In this document: positions 7,870 through 18,481 of the stretch, one piece after another
Numbering within the stretch: the stretch's first letter is position 1
Layout of the letters: each line of letters begins with the position of its first letter
Assembly (NCBI GenBank): GCA_963791425.1
Contig: CAWBSE010000003.1
Coordinates: forward strand, 930,001-994,000
Length of the DNA: 64,000 bases
Direction of reading: 5' to 3'
From: DATBLE01 sp963791425
Lineage (GTDB): Bacteria; Actinomycetota; Thermoleophilia; Gaiellales; Gaiellaceae
Made by a program: the position numbers and the translations under genes
Notes under the pieces: generated by a model
What the model was told of the DNA's origin: nothing
Databases searched by the model: none
What the model saw: only the letters and a program-made list of their open reading frames with translations

Positions 7870-8502
7870 GTGCTCGACGACCGCGTGCGCGCCGTGCTCG
7901 ATCGCCTTGCGGCGGAGGACGCGGACGAGCGGGCACGCGGGGTCGAACAGGCGCTGCGGTCGCGCGCGGTGTCGCCGACCACCGGGCGCTTCCTGTTCGC
8001 GCTCGTCGCGCCGCAGGCCGGGTGCGAGGTGCTCGAGATCGGCGGCTCGCGAGGCTACTCGACGATCTGGCTCGCCGCCGGCGCGCGGATCCTCGGCGGC
8101 CGCGTCGTCTCGCTCGAGCACGACCCCGCGAAGTGCGCCGCGTGGCGCCGCAACATCGCGGAAGCCGGGCTGGACGAATGGGCCGAGCTCGTCGAGGGCG
8201 ACGCGCACGCCGGCGTTCCGGCGATCGAGGACGTCTTCGACGTCGTCTTCATCGACGCCGAGAAGGAGGACTACGAGACGTACTTCCGGCTCGCGCGGCC
8301 GAAGGTCGAGCCCGGCGGGCTGATCGTCGCCGACAACGTCCTCTCGCACGAGGAGACGCTGGGCGCCTACTCGCGTTCGCGCCAGGCCGATCCGGCCCTC
8401 GAGAGCGTCACCGTCCCGCTCGATCGCGGCCTCGAGATTAGCGTCGTCCTGACCGACTCGCTAGAGTGCGATCAACCGCGGAAAGGAGGTGGTCCGGCTT
8501 GA
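7870..8502 (+). CDS. Class I SAM-dependent O-methyltransferase
   Basis: 210 residues, GTG start at 7870. The SAM-binding motif I is EVLEIGGSRGYSTIWLA, followed by VVSLEHDPAKC and the catechol-O-methyltransferase-type VFIDAEKEDYETYF (metal and catalytic Asp). This is methyltransferase family 3, which methylates hydroxylated aromatic or similar acceptors using a divalent metal; the substrate cannot be told. The 3' end carries a very strong SD-like AAAGGAGGTG (8482-8491) that belongs to whatever follows. Confidence 0.85.
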   Translation: MLDDRVRAVLDRLAAEDADERARGVEQALRSRAVSPTTGRFLFALVAPQAGCEVLEIGGSRGYSTIWLAAGARILGGRVVSLEHDPAKCAAWRRNIAEAGLDEWAELVEGDAHAGVPAIEDVFDVVFIDAEKEDYETYFRLARPKVEPGGLIVADNVLSHEETLGAYSRSRQADPALESVTVPLDRGLEISVVLTDSLECDQPRKGGGPA

Positions 8503-8543
8503 GTGAAGTTCACAGTACGGGCAGTGGAGGTGCCAGCCAGTAG
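8499..8543 (+). CDS. Candidate 14-codon leader ORF
   Basis: A TTG at 8499 overlaps the methyltransferase stop and sits nine bases after GGAGG within AAAGGAGGTG, a perfect 10-base match to the complement of the usual 16S rRNA 3' end. It would encode SEVHSTGSGGASQ after the initiator and stop at the base of a strong RNA helix. Alternatively a GTG at 8503 reads 25 codons to 8580. No downstream same-strand gene exists, so a classical attenuator role is not supported. Confidence 0.3.
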   Translation: MSEVHSTGSGGASQ

Positions 8544-8700
8544 GGGCGTGTCCCTCGGACCCGAGAGGGGAATCGTCTAGCCAGCGTATGGGGCTCGCTG
8601 TAAGCGCCGCCGCTCTCCATGGGGAGTAGCCGGAAGCGCCCCTGCTAATACAGGCTGGTAACCGAGATACGAGGGCCGCGCAAGCGGCCCTCGGTCTTTT
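8527..8700 (+). ncRNA. Structured RNA of unknown class ending in a terminator
   Basis: This span has no convincing protein gene but folds strongly. CCAGCC (8533-8538) pairs with GGCTGG (8653-8658). AGTAGGGGCG (8539-8548) pairs with CGCCCCTGCT (8637-8646, one U-G). These enclose at least three local hairpins at 8552-8569, 8582-8600 and 8615-8626. A GC-rich terminator follows at 8670-8700. The next gene is on the opposite strand, so this is either a stand-alone RNA or a processed 3' UTR of the methyltransferase. I do not recognise it as tmRNA, SRP RNA, RNase P or a known riboswitch. Confidence 0.55.
8670..8700 (+). terminator. Intrinsic terminator of the structured RNA
   Basis: Ten-base-pair stem CGAGGGCCGC/GCGGCCCTCG with GCAA tetraloop, followed by GTCTTTT. 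Confidence 0.9.
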
Positions 8701-8716
8701 CAAGGGGTCAGGACCG

Positions 8717-9184
8717 CTAGGAGTTCAGCAGGGTGCTGATGTCGTAGCCCTTGGCCTTGAACTCGCTCTGGAGCTTGATCAGGGCCTGGAGCGACTTCGC
8801 GCCGAAGAGCGCGGTGATCGCGGCCGACGGGTCCTTCGCGCTGTCGAGGTTGGAGATGATGCCCGGCAGGTCGCTCGAGAGCTGATTCATCGCGGCCGCG
8901 AGCTGCTGGTTGAGGTCGCTCACGTTCGCCGGCGGCTTCATCGCAGCGATCTTGTCCGAGAACGAGTTCAGCGCATCCTGGATCTTCGGGACGTCGCCCT
9001 TCTTGAGGTTCTTCGAGGAGCCGATCGACGTCTTCAGCTGCGAGCCGATGTCGTTCGAGATCTGCTGGAGCTGCGCCTGGTACTGGGCCTTCGTCAGCGG
9101 CTTGCTGCTCGAGGAGCCCCCGCTGCCGCAGCCGGCGGCGACGAGGCCGATGGTGACGAGCAGCGCGACGATCGTCGTGCGCAT
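8717..9184 (-). CDS. Secreted lipoprotein, helical
   Basis: 155 residues from ATG at 9184. The N-terminus is a lipoprotein signal (MRTTIVALLVTIGLVAAGC) with lipobox VAAGC, so the mature protein starts at Cys19 and is anchored outside the membrane. After a Gly/Ser linker, the remainder is predicted helical (KAQYQAQLQQISNDIGSQL, LNQQLAAAMNQLSSDL). No enzymatic motif is seen. It is monocistronic, 15 bases after the SDR gene that ends at 9200. Confidence 0.8.
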   Translation of the reverse strand: MRTTIVALLVTIGLVAAGCGSGGSSSSKPLTKAQYQAQLQQISNDIGSQLKTSIGSSKNLKKGDVPKIQDALNSFSDKIAAMKPPANVSDLNQQLAAAMNQLSSDLPGIISNLDSAKDPSAAITALFGAKSLQALIKLQSEFKAKGYDISTLLNS

Positions 9185-9199
9185 CGGCGCGACCCTACA

Positions 9200-10082
9200 T
9201 CAAGTCGCGCGGCGAAGCTGCTCGTCGAGCGAGATCGGCTCGATGCCGAACGCGTCGTGAGCGGGGGCCGGGTCGGCGACGTTGTCGCCGGCCTCGAGCA
9301 TGGTCAGCTGGTCGCGCGTCAGCGGCGGGCTGGGCAGGAGCTCGGTCATGACGGCGCCGGCCCGGGCGAGCGAGACCGGGATGTGCAGCTTGCCGCGCCG
9401 CTTGCCGAGCGTGCGGGCGATCCGCTCGTAGAACTCGTTCCAGGTCACCGCGTCAGGTCCGACGAGGTCGAACGTCTGGTTCACCGCGGGCGTGTCGATC
9501 GAGGCCGCGAAGAAGGCGGCGACGTCGTCGACCCAGATCGGCTGCAGCCGGCGCTCGCCGTTGCCGATCACGGGCGTGACCGGCGACCAGCGCACCTGAC
9601 GCACGAAGAGCGGCAGGACGCCGCCGTCGCGGCCGAAGACGAAGCTCGGCCGGAAGACGACGTGCTCGAGCCCGGAGCCCTTCACAGCGCTCTCCATCTC
9701 CCACTTGGACGCGTAGTACGGGACGAGCGTGCGCGTCTCGTCGCTCAGCCCGAGCGCGCTCATCAGGACGAACCGCCGGACGCCGGCCTCCTTCGCCGCT
9801 GCGACCAGGCTCCGCGTGCCCTCGACCATCACGCGCTCGAACGCCTCGGGCTTCCCGGTGATGATCGAGACCAGGTGGACGACCGTGTCGCAGCCGTCGG
9901 CTGCGCGGCGCAGGCTCTCCGCGTCGGTGACGTCGCCCTGGACGAGCTCGCAGCCCCAGTTCTTCAGCGTCGTCGCCTGCTCGGGCTTGCGGACGAGCGC
10001 GCGCACCGCCCGGTCCTGCGCGCGCAGCGCATGGACGATCCGCGGCCCGACGAAGCCCGTTGCCCCCGGTGACCAGGATCAC
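9200..10082 (-). CDS. NAD(P)-binding SDR, NDUFA9-like (one frameshift)
   Basis: Atypical short-chain dehydrogenase of about 293 residues. The GTG at 10082 overlaps the dcd stop (GTGA). The nucleotide-binding motif would read TGATGFVGPRIVHAL if one C were removed from the five-C run at 10063-10067; as given, the frame breaks after VTGG. Downstream the frame is intact (RALVRKPEQATTLKNWGCEL, then YYASKWEMESAVKGSG with the Tyr-Lys pair). Family members bind NAD(P) and are often electron-transport accessory or sugar epimerase-like proteins. Substrate unknown. Confidence 0.8.
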
Positions 10083-10641
10083 TGGAAGTTCTTCCAGTAC
10101 CGGCTCGGCGTGGGGCCCTTCTGGCCCTGGTACTTCGATCCGAGCCCGTCGCTGCCGTACGGGTTCGCGCTCGGCTCGGTGAGCTGGACGAACGACAGCT
10201 GGCCGATCTTCATCTCGTGGTAGATCGTGATCGGCAGGTTGGCGACGTTCGACAGCTCGAGCGTCACGTGGCCGTCCCAGCCGGGGTCGATGAAGCCGGC
10301 GGTCGAGTGGATCAGGAGGCCCGAGCCGTCCCGAGGCTCGACTTCCCCTCCAGCCGTGCCACGAGATCGTCCGGCAGCTTGACCCGCTCCAGCGTCGACC
10401 CGAGCACGAACTCGCCGGGATGGAGGATGAACGGCTCGTCGCCGATCTCGACCAGCTCGGTCATTCCCTCCTGCTCCTGCTTGACGTCGATGAACGGGTA
10501 GCGGGAGTTCCGGAAGACCCGGAAGTAACGGTCGACGCGCACGTCCACGCTCGACGGCTGCAGCAGCGTCGGGTCGTACGGGTCGATCTCGATCCGGCCC
10601 TCGGCGAGCAGGCGGTCGATCGTTCGGTCGGAGAGAACCAC
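10079..10641 (-). CDS. dcd: dCTP deaminase (one frameshift)
   Basis: Makes dUTP (or dUMP in bifunctional forms) from dCTP for thymidylate synthesis. N-terminal MVLSDRTIDRLLAEGRIEID, EPFILHPGEFVLGSTLE and LEGKSSLG match the family, as do the downstream-frame ELSNVANLPITIYHEMKIGQ and GSKYQGQKGPTPSRYW. The break is at about 10318-10333, exactly in the SSLGRLG active-site block, so the catalytic Arg is lost in the literal reading. The stop overlaps the SDR start. Given its importance, the break is probably a sequence error. Confidence 0.88.
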
Positions 10642-10699
10642 GCAGCGATTCTACGTGGTGCCCATCCGGCCGATCCGGTCGCTGAGCTATCGTGGCCGT

Positions 10700-12029
<1,330 letters not shown>

Positions 12030-12056
12030 TTCTCCCACCGCAGGGACAATTCCCCC

Positions 12057-13492
12057 GTGAAGGTCGGCGAGGTGATTGCGGATCGGTACGAGCTCGAGGA
12101 GCTCGTCGGCACGGGCGGCATGTCGAGTGTCTACCGGGCGCGCGACCGGCTGCTCGAGCGCCACGTCGCGATCAAGGTTCTCCACGAGCACTACTCGGGC
12201 GACGACGACAACATCGAGCGGTTCCGCCGCGAGGCGCGGTCGGCGGCGAAGCTCTCGCACCCGAACATCGTCACCGTCATCGACCGGGGCGAGGCGGAGG
12301 GCCGCCAGTTCATCGTCTTCGAGTACGTCGACGGCCAGAACCTGAAGCAGCTCGTCCAGAGCAAGGGACGGCTGCCCGTGCGGGACGCGCTCGAGCTCGG
12401 TGTCGAGATCGGGCGAGCGTTGGCGTTCGCGCACGCGCAGGGCCTCGTCCACCGCGACGTGAAGCCGCAGAACGTGCCTCGCTCGGCAACGGCGACGTCA
12501 AGGTGACCGACTTCGGGATCGCCCGCTCGATGGACATGAACATCGGCCTGACACAGACCGGCACGGTGCTCGGGACGAGCGAGTACATCTCCCCGGAGCA
12601 GGCGACCGGCCGTCCTGCCGACGCGCGCACGGACATCTACTCGCTCGGCGTCGTGCTCTACGAGCTGCTCGCCGGCGAACCTCCCTATTCCGGCGACAGC
12701 TTCGTCGCGGTCGCGATGAAGCACGTCAACGACCCGGTGCCGAGCATCGCCCTCGCGCGGCCCGACGTGCCGCTTCGGGTAGACGCTGCGCTGCGGCGCG
12801 CGATGGCGAAGGATCCGGACGACCGCTTCCAGTCGATGGGGGAGCTCGTGGCCGAGCTCGACGGCTGCCTCGGGGCGCTCGCGGAGCCGGACGCGGAGCG
12901 CACCGTGATCTCGGCGCCCCCGGTCGAGCCGGCGCGGCCGCGTCCACAGCGCCGCCGCCGGCGACCGTCGCCGCTCTGGCTCCTGCTCCTCGCGATCGTC
13001 GGCGCTCGCGGTCGCCGCCGGCGTGTACTTCGGGCTGCGCGGCTCGGGCTCGGGACGGCGGCGGCGGCGGCGTGCTCGTCCATTTGACCGCCTCGAACGC
13101 GTACGACCCGCAGGGCGACGGCCGCGAGCACGACGAGGAGGTGCCGAACGCGACCGACGGCAACGTCAAGACCTTCTGGGAGACCGAGCGGTACGGCACG
13201 GCGTCGTTCGGGAACCTCAAGGACGGCGTCGGGATCGTGTTCGACGCGGGCCGGCCGACGCGGCTGCGCTCGCTGACGGTCGTCACCGACACGCCCGGCT
13301 ACATCGCCAAGGTCGAGTCCGGGGCCTCGTCGAGCGGGCCGTTCGACTCCGTGTCGGCCTCGATGACGGTCGGCGGAACCACGACATTCTCGCTCGACGT
13401 TCCGACCGCCGCGGCAGTACTACCTCGTCTGGATCACGCGCCTCGCGCCGGGGTTCCCGCGCACGCACGTGAACGAGGTGACGGCGCGCTGA
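12057..13492 (+). CDS. Ser/Thr protein kinase with extracytoplasmic discoidin-like domain (four frameshifts)
   Basis: Hanks-type kinase, GTG at 12057. The N-terminal lobe has LVGTGGMSSVYRARD and VAIKVL, the catalytic loop is HRDVKPQN, then DFGIARSMDM and SPEQATGRPADARTDIYSLG. After a basic segment comes one transmembrane helix (LWLLLLAIVGA then VAAGVYFGLRG) and a C-terminal domain with NATDGNVKTFWETERYGTAS, reminiscent of F5/8 type C (discoidin) carbohydrate-binding folds. Frame breaks occur near 12476, 13010, 13060 and 13412, the third in a GGC repeat. Reconstructed length is about 478 residues. It could couple cell-surface ligand sensing to phosphorylation. Confidence 0.78.
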
Positions 13493-13515
13493 CTTCGGTT
13501 TAGACTCGCGATTCC

Positions 13516-13928
13516 GTGGCGCCCGATACGAAGATCGCAGCGATGGAGTCGGTACCGCTGTTCGCGCGGTGCTCGAAGGCGGAGCTCGCGCGGATCGCAC
13601 AGCTCGCCGACGAGATCGACCTGCCCGCGGGCAAGGTGCTGACGCAGCAGGGCGACCGCGGCCGCGAGTTCTTCGTCCTCCTCGAGGGGAGCGCCGAGGT
13701 GCAGGCCGATTCGGACCCGCGTGCCGCCGCTCGGCCCCGGCGACTTCTTCGGCGAGATCGCGCTCGTCACCGACCAGGCGCGCACGGCGACCGTGACCGC
13801 GCTCACGCCGATGCGCGCGCTCGTGATCACCGACCGCGCGTTCAGGGAGCTGCATGCGCACGTCGCCCGAGCTCCAGACCAAGATCCTCGAGGCGATCGC
13901 CGACCGCCTCGCCGCGACGACGCTCTGA
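13516..13928 (+). CDS. Stand-alone cyclic-nucleotide-binding domain protein (two frameshifts)
   Basis: About 137 residues, GTG at 13516. The sequence FARCSKAELARIAQLADEID, then GKVLTQQGDRGREFFVLLEG and GPGDFFGEIALVTDQARTAT, is a Crp-type cNMP-binding fold including the phosphate-binding cassette. There is no helix-turn-helix, so it is not a transcription factor as read; it ends ILEAIADRLAATTL. Frame breaks are near 13715 and 13862. It follows the kinase by 23 bases and converges with ddl. Ligand unknown. Confidence 0.75.
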
Positions 13929-13931
13929 GCC

Positions 13932-14958
13932 CTAGTAGGCCAGCCGCGACCGGCGCTCGTGACGCTCGAGCGCGAGCTCGACCAGCCGCTCGAGCAGGTC
14001 CGGGTACACGATCCCCGACGCCTCGAACAGCTTCGCGTAGACGCTCGTCGCGGTGAAGCCCGGGATCGTGTTCAGCTCGTTGATCAGCACCTCGCCGTCG
14101 TCGCGCGACGAAGCAGTCGACGCGGGCCATTCCCTCACACTCGGTGGCGACGAACGCCTGGACGGCCAGCGTCTGGACGCGCTCGGTCTGCTCCGGCGTG
14201 ATCCGGGCCGGGACGACGAGGTTCATCTCGCCGTCGTCGTACTTCGCCTCGTAGTCGTACCACTCGTTGTGCGTGACGGCGATCTCGCCGACGAGCGACG
14301 CGAACGGCTCGCGGTTGCCGAGCACGCCGACCTCGACCTCGATCCCGGAGACGAACTCCTCGACCAGGATCTTCTCGTCGTGGCGGAACGCGAGCTCGAC
14401 GGCGATGCGCAGCTCCTCGTCGTCGTGCGCCTTCGAGATCCCCACTGACGAGCCGAGGCGAGCGGGCTTGACGAAGACCGGGTAGCCGAACGGATTTTCC
14501 GGCGCGGCACCGTCCCGCAGCGTGATGTTCCGCGTGACCGGGATGCCCTGGTCGCGCATGATCGCCTTGAACAGGTCCTTGTCCATGCACAGCGCCGAGG
14601 CGGCATGGTCGGCGCCTACGTATGGCACCCCCGCCATCTCGAGCAGCCCCTGCAGGCGCCCGTCCTCGCCGAACGGCCCATGCAGGATCGGCAGCACCAC
14701 CTCGACCCCGGCCAGCGTGGCCGCGACCTCGCTGGAACCCCCCGGAACGAGCATCGTTCCGGTGTCTGACACCGGGGCGAGCTCCTTCGGGACGTGTCCG
14801 GACCCGAGCGCCCACTGCCCCTCGCGGTCGATCTCGACCGTGACGACCTCGTAGCGGTCGGGGTCGAGTCCCTCGATCACGGAACGCGCCGACGCGAGCG
14901 AGACCGGGTGCTCGGACGAGCGCCCGCCCATCAGCACGGCGACGCGGCGGCGAGTCAC
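13932..14958 (-). CDS. ddl: D-alanine-D-alanine ligase (one frameshift)
   Basis: ATP-grasp enzyme making the D-Ala-D-Ala dipeptide of peptidoglycan. GTG start at 14958 overlaps the pknB stop. Motifs: VAVLMGGRSSEHPVSLAS, LHGPFGEDGRLQGLLEMAG, YPVFVKPARLGSSVGISKA, and EVLINELNTIPGFTATSVY. The frame breaks near 14104, between DCFV and RDDGEVLIN. Reconstructed length is about 341 residues, normal for the family. Being last in the cell-wall signalling operon places it under the same transcript as pknB and pbpA. Confidence 0.92.
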
Positions 14959-16980
14959 GGGGTCGTCGTCGTGTCGGTCGTGATGTCGGTGGTGGTCGGC
15001 GTCGTGGTCGTCGTCGGTGCGGTCGTGATCGGCGCGGTCGTCGTCGTCGGCGGGGCGACGTAGTTGCCGACCGTGATCGTCACCGTTGTGCCCGGCTTGG
15101 CCAACGTCTGGGCAGGCGGGGTCTGGAACAGCACGATGCCGTCGAGCGACGGATCCTGGACATCACTGACCTCCACGACCACCTTGAAGCCCGAGTTGCG
15201 CAACGTCGTGATCGCGTCGGTCCGCGAGATGCTGGAGACATCGGGCACCACCGACTCGGTCGGGCCCTTCGAGACACGCAGGGTCACGGTCGCGCCCTTC
15301 GAGGCGAGGCTGTTCGCGCCCGGATCCTGCTGCACGACCGTGCCCCGAGGGTCGTTCGAGTCGACGTCGATGCGCAGCACGGCGAAGCCGGCGCCCTGGA
15401 GCTGGGCCGCAGCCTGCTCGTACGGCACGCCGACGACCGGCGGGATCGGGATCGGCTTCGGCCCCTGCGAGACGTTGATCCGCACCTTTGTCCCCTTCAC
15501 GACGCTCTTGCCTCCGGCCGGATCCTGGCCGGTGACGATGCCGGTCTCCTTGTCCGAGTTCACGCGGTGAACGTCGGCCTTCAGCCCCTGCTCGGTGAGC
15601 AACGCGACCGCGTCGGTCGCCTGCTTGCCGACGACATTCGGGACGTCGACCTTTGGCAGGCCGGTCGAGACGACGATCTTCACCGGGTTGCCCTTGTCCG
15701 TGTGCGTGCCGGCGGTGGGATCCTGCGTGACGACGAAGGTTGCGGGCACCTTGTCGTCGGCCCGGCGGATGATCACGGGGTTCAACCCGGCGTCGCGGAT
15801 CTTCGCGACCGCGTTCACCTCCTTGATCCCCTCGACGAACGGCACCGTCTATCGGCTTCGTCGCGGCGAGCTGGTCCTGGATCTTGGTGTAGACGTACCA
15901 GCCGGCGACGATCGCGGCCGCGACCAGCAGCAAGGCGAGCAGCCACGGCCAGATCGACCGTCGACGCATCGGCTCGTCGTACTCGTAGAACCCGGTCGGC
16001 GAGCCGTACGCGGGCGGCGGGCCTGACGCCGGTACGACCGTCACGGGGCGCTGCACGATCTCCGTCGGCGCGGACGAGACCGTCGTCACGGCGCCGACGC
16101 CGCGCAGCACCTGGGTCGCCATCTCCTCGGTCTCAGGCGCGATCGCCTGCCCGCGCGCGGCCCGCGCGAGGTCGGCGTCCATCTCCTCCGCGCTCTGGTA
16201 CCGGGCGTCGGGGGTCTTCGCCAGCGCGCGCAGGACGATCGAGTCGAGCTCGTGCGGAACGTCCGGGCGCCGCTCGGACGGCGGCTCGGGCGTCGCCGAC
16301 AGGTGCTTCATCGCGATCTCGAGCGGCGTGTCGCCCGTGAACGGGACCGTGCCCGTGAGCATCTCGTAGAGGACGATCCCGACCGAGTAGATGTCGGAGG
16401 TGGGGCCGACCGGCGCGCCCCGCGCCTGCTCGGGCGACAGGTACTGCGCCGTGCCGATGATCGAGCCGGTCTCGGTCATCTGGCTCGCCCCGGCGCGGGC
16501 GATGCCGAAGTCCATCACCTTCAGCCGCCCGTCCGGTGCGACCGCGACGTTGTGCGGCTTGATGTCGCGGTGGACGACGCCGTTGCGGTGCGCGAACCCG
16601 AGCGCCGCGAGGATCTGGCGTGCGTAGTCGATCGCGACCGGGATCGGCGTCGGACCGCGCGCGACCAGGAGCTCCTTGAGGGTGCGGCCCTCCAGGTACT
16701 CCATCGCGATGTAGTAGGTGCCCTCGGCCTCGCCGCGGTCGTAGATCGAGACGATGTTCGGATGCGACAGCCCGGCCGCGTTCTTCGCCTCGCGGCGGAA
16801 GCGCTCGACGAACTGCTCGTCCTGCGCGTGGCGGTCGTCGAGCATCTTCAGCGCCACGCGGCGGCCCAACTCCTGGTCCTCGGCGAGGTAGACGTTCGCC
16901 ATCCCGCCGGTGCCCAGCTTGCGGACCACCTTGTAGCGGCCGTCGAAAACCTGGTCGATGAGGGTGTCGGGGCCCGGCAT
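14955..16980 (-). CDS. pknB: PASTA-domain Ser/Thr protein kinase PknB (one frameshift)
   Basis: Membrane sensor kinase that coordinates peptidoglycan synthesis and division. Kinase domain from LGTGGMANVYLAED through HRDIKPHN and DFGIARAGASQ, about residues 1-275. A juxtamembrane linker follows, then one TM helix (WPWLLALLLVAAAIVAGWYV, about residues 348-367). Four extracellular PASTA repeats (VEGIKEV, VPNVVGKQ, PPVVGVPYEQ, VPDVSSISR) and a Thr-rich tail close the protein. The frame breaks near 15846, just after the TM segment, where one extra G lies before VPFVEG. It overlaps ddl by four bases and follows pbpA by 13. Confidence 0.93.
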
Positions 16981-16993
16981 CCTCGGCTGAAGG

Positions 16994-18481
16994 TTAGTGA
17001 CCGCTCCTGCGGAGCAACGCTTCCATGACCGTCTTCGCGACCGGCGCTGCGGTGTGCCCGCCGACGCCGTGCTGGTTCTCGAGGAAGACGGAGATGGCGA
17101 CCCGCGGGGCGTTGGCGGGGGCGAAGGCGATGAACGAGGTGGTGTTCACGCCGGCCGCACCGGTCTCCGCCGTGCCGGTCTTGCCGGCGACGGCGACACC
17201 GGGGATCTGCGCCGCGGTGCCCGTGCCGCCGGTGACGACCGATTCCATCATCCGGGTCAGGGCGTTCGCGGTCGTGGCGGAGATCGGGCGCGAGTGCACC
17301 TTCGGCGTGTGCTGGACGACGATCGAGCCGCCGGGCGTCGTGATCTTCTCGACCACGTACGGCTGCATGACGACGCCGTCGTTGGCGATCCCCGCGGCGA
17401 CCATCGCCATCTGCAGCGGAGTGACCTGCAGCCGCTCCTGGCCGAACGCGAGCCGGCCCGGGTCGACCTGGTTCGGGTCGTGCGGCCGGAACAGGCGGCC
17501 GTGGTCGTACAGCCCGCTCGGCGACCGCTCGCTGGACGGCGTCTCGAGCGGCGGGTCGTCGTAGAAGCCGAACCGCTTTGCGTAGTCGAGGATCGCCAGC
17601 GGGCCGATCTTCTTGCCGATCTCGCAGAAGACGGCGTTGATCGAGTGCTGGAGTGCGGTCGTGAAGCTCACGCGGCCGAAGACCTCCGGCCCGCTCTGGT
17701 CGGCGTAGTTCGAGACCTTCTTGCCGTACTCGGTGCAGTACCCCGGGTCGAGGAACGTCGAGTCGGGCGTGAACGCGCCGGTGTCGAGCGCCGCGGCCGC
17801 GGTGATCACCTTGAAGGTCGAGCCGGGCGTGTACAGGCCGCTCGTCGCGCGGTTGATCAGCGGCGCGCCCGGCGAGCAGTTCACGTTCGTGGCGCGCCGG
17901 GCGATCGCGCCGAAGTGGCGCTCGACCAGGTTCGGGTCGTACGACGGCGACGACGCCATCACGAGCACGGCGCCGGTCCTCGGGTCGAGTGCTACCACCG
18001 CGCCGCAGTTGTCGCCCAGCGCGTCGAGCGCCGCCTGCTGCGCCTTCGAGTCGATCGTCAGCACGAGGTTGTTCCCGGTGACCGTCGAGCCCTTCAGCGT
18101 GTCGAGCGTCCGCCGCAGCACCGTGTTCAGGTGCGAGTTCGACGCGGTCAGGTAGTCGTCGAGCGAGCGCTCGAGCCCCGCCCGCGACCGCGACTGCGTC
18201 GAGTAGCCGACCACCTGCGCCGCGAGCGGGCCGCTCGGGTAGCGGCGGAAGTAGAAGGTCTCCCCGCCCGCCTTCGTCGCGCGCCGCGCCGCGAGCAGCT
18301 TGCCGTCGCTCGAGTAGATCAGGCCGCGCCGGACCTTGAACTGCGCTACGCGCAGGATCGCGTTGTCCTGCCGCGCCGCCAGGCCGGCGGGCGCCCACGT
18401 CTGCCAGTAGGTCGTCGCGACGACCAGCGCGGCCAGCAGCCCCAGCGCGACGATCGACAGACGCGTGATCTGCCTGTTCAT
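16994..18481 (-). CDS. pbpA: Class B penicillin-binding protein PbpA
   Basis: Peptidoglycan transpeptidase, 495 residues, ATG at 18481 overlapping the ftsW stop (ATGA). One N-terminal membrane anchor (LSIVALGLLAALVVATTYW) precedes a dimerisation region and the transpeptidase domain. Active-site motifs are visible: STFK (catalytic Ser), SIN, and KTGTAE. Paired with the SEDS glycosyltransferase immediately upstream, it should form a SEDS-bPBP synthase, with pknB downstream as regulator. Confidence 0.95.
   Translation of the reverse strand: MNRQITRLSIVALGLLAALVVATTYWQTWAPAGLAARQDNAILRVAQFKVRRGLIYSSDGKLLAARRATKAGGETFYFRRYPSGPLAAQVVGYSTQSRSRAGLERSLDDYLTASNSHLNTVLRRTLDTLKGSTVTGNNLVLTIDSKAQQAALDALGDNCGAVVALDPRTGAVLVMASSPSYDPNLVERHFGAIARRATNVNCSPGAPLINRATSGLYTPGSTFKVITAAAALDTGAFTPDSTFLDPGYCTEYGKKVSNYADQSGPEVFGRVSFTTALQHSINAVFCEIGKKIGPLAILDYAKRFGFYDDPPLETPSSERSPSGLYDHGRLFRPHDPNQVDPGRLAFGQERLQVTPLQMAMVAAGIANDGVVMQPYVVEKITTPGGSIVVQHTPKVHSRPISATTANALTRMMESVVTGGTGTAAQIPGVAVAGKTGTAETGAAGVNTTSFIAFAPANAPRVAISVFLENQHGVGGHTAAPVAKTVMEALLRRSGH

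Noticed and set aside
8571..8600. TPP-riboswitch-like GCCAGCGTATGGG in the structured RNA
   Set aside because: The essential CTGAGA element and TPP helix order are missing and no thiamine gene follows.
8527..8670. Possible SRP RNA or tmRNA
   Set aside because: No GGTCAGG...GGAAGCAGC SRP apical motif, and no tRNA-like ends or tag peptide ending in Ala-Ala.
8644..8700. T-box-like GGTAACC before a terminator
   Set aside because: The T-box core and specifier stem are absent and there is no downstream gene on that strand.
8461..8703. 80-codon minus-strand ORF across the structured RNA
   Set aside because: Incompatible with the strong plus-strand terminator and SD; no recognisable protein features.
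14960..15060. Simple-sequence repeat (GTCGTCGTC-type) at the pknB 3' end
   Set aside because: It only encodes the Thr-rich tail after the PASTA repeats, common in such kinases, and is not a CRISPR or structural repeat.
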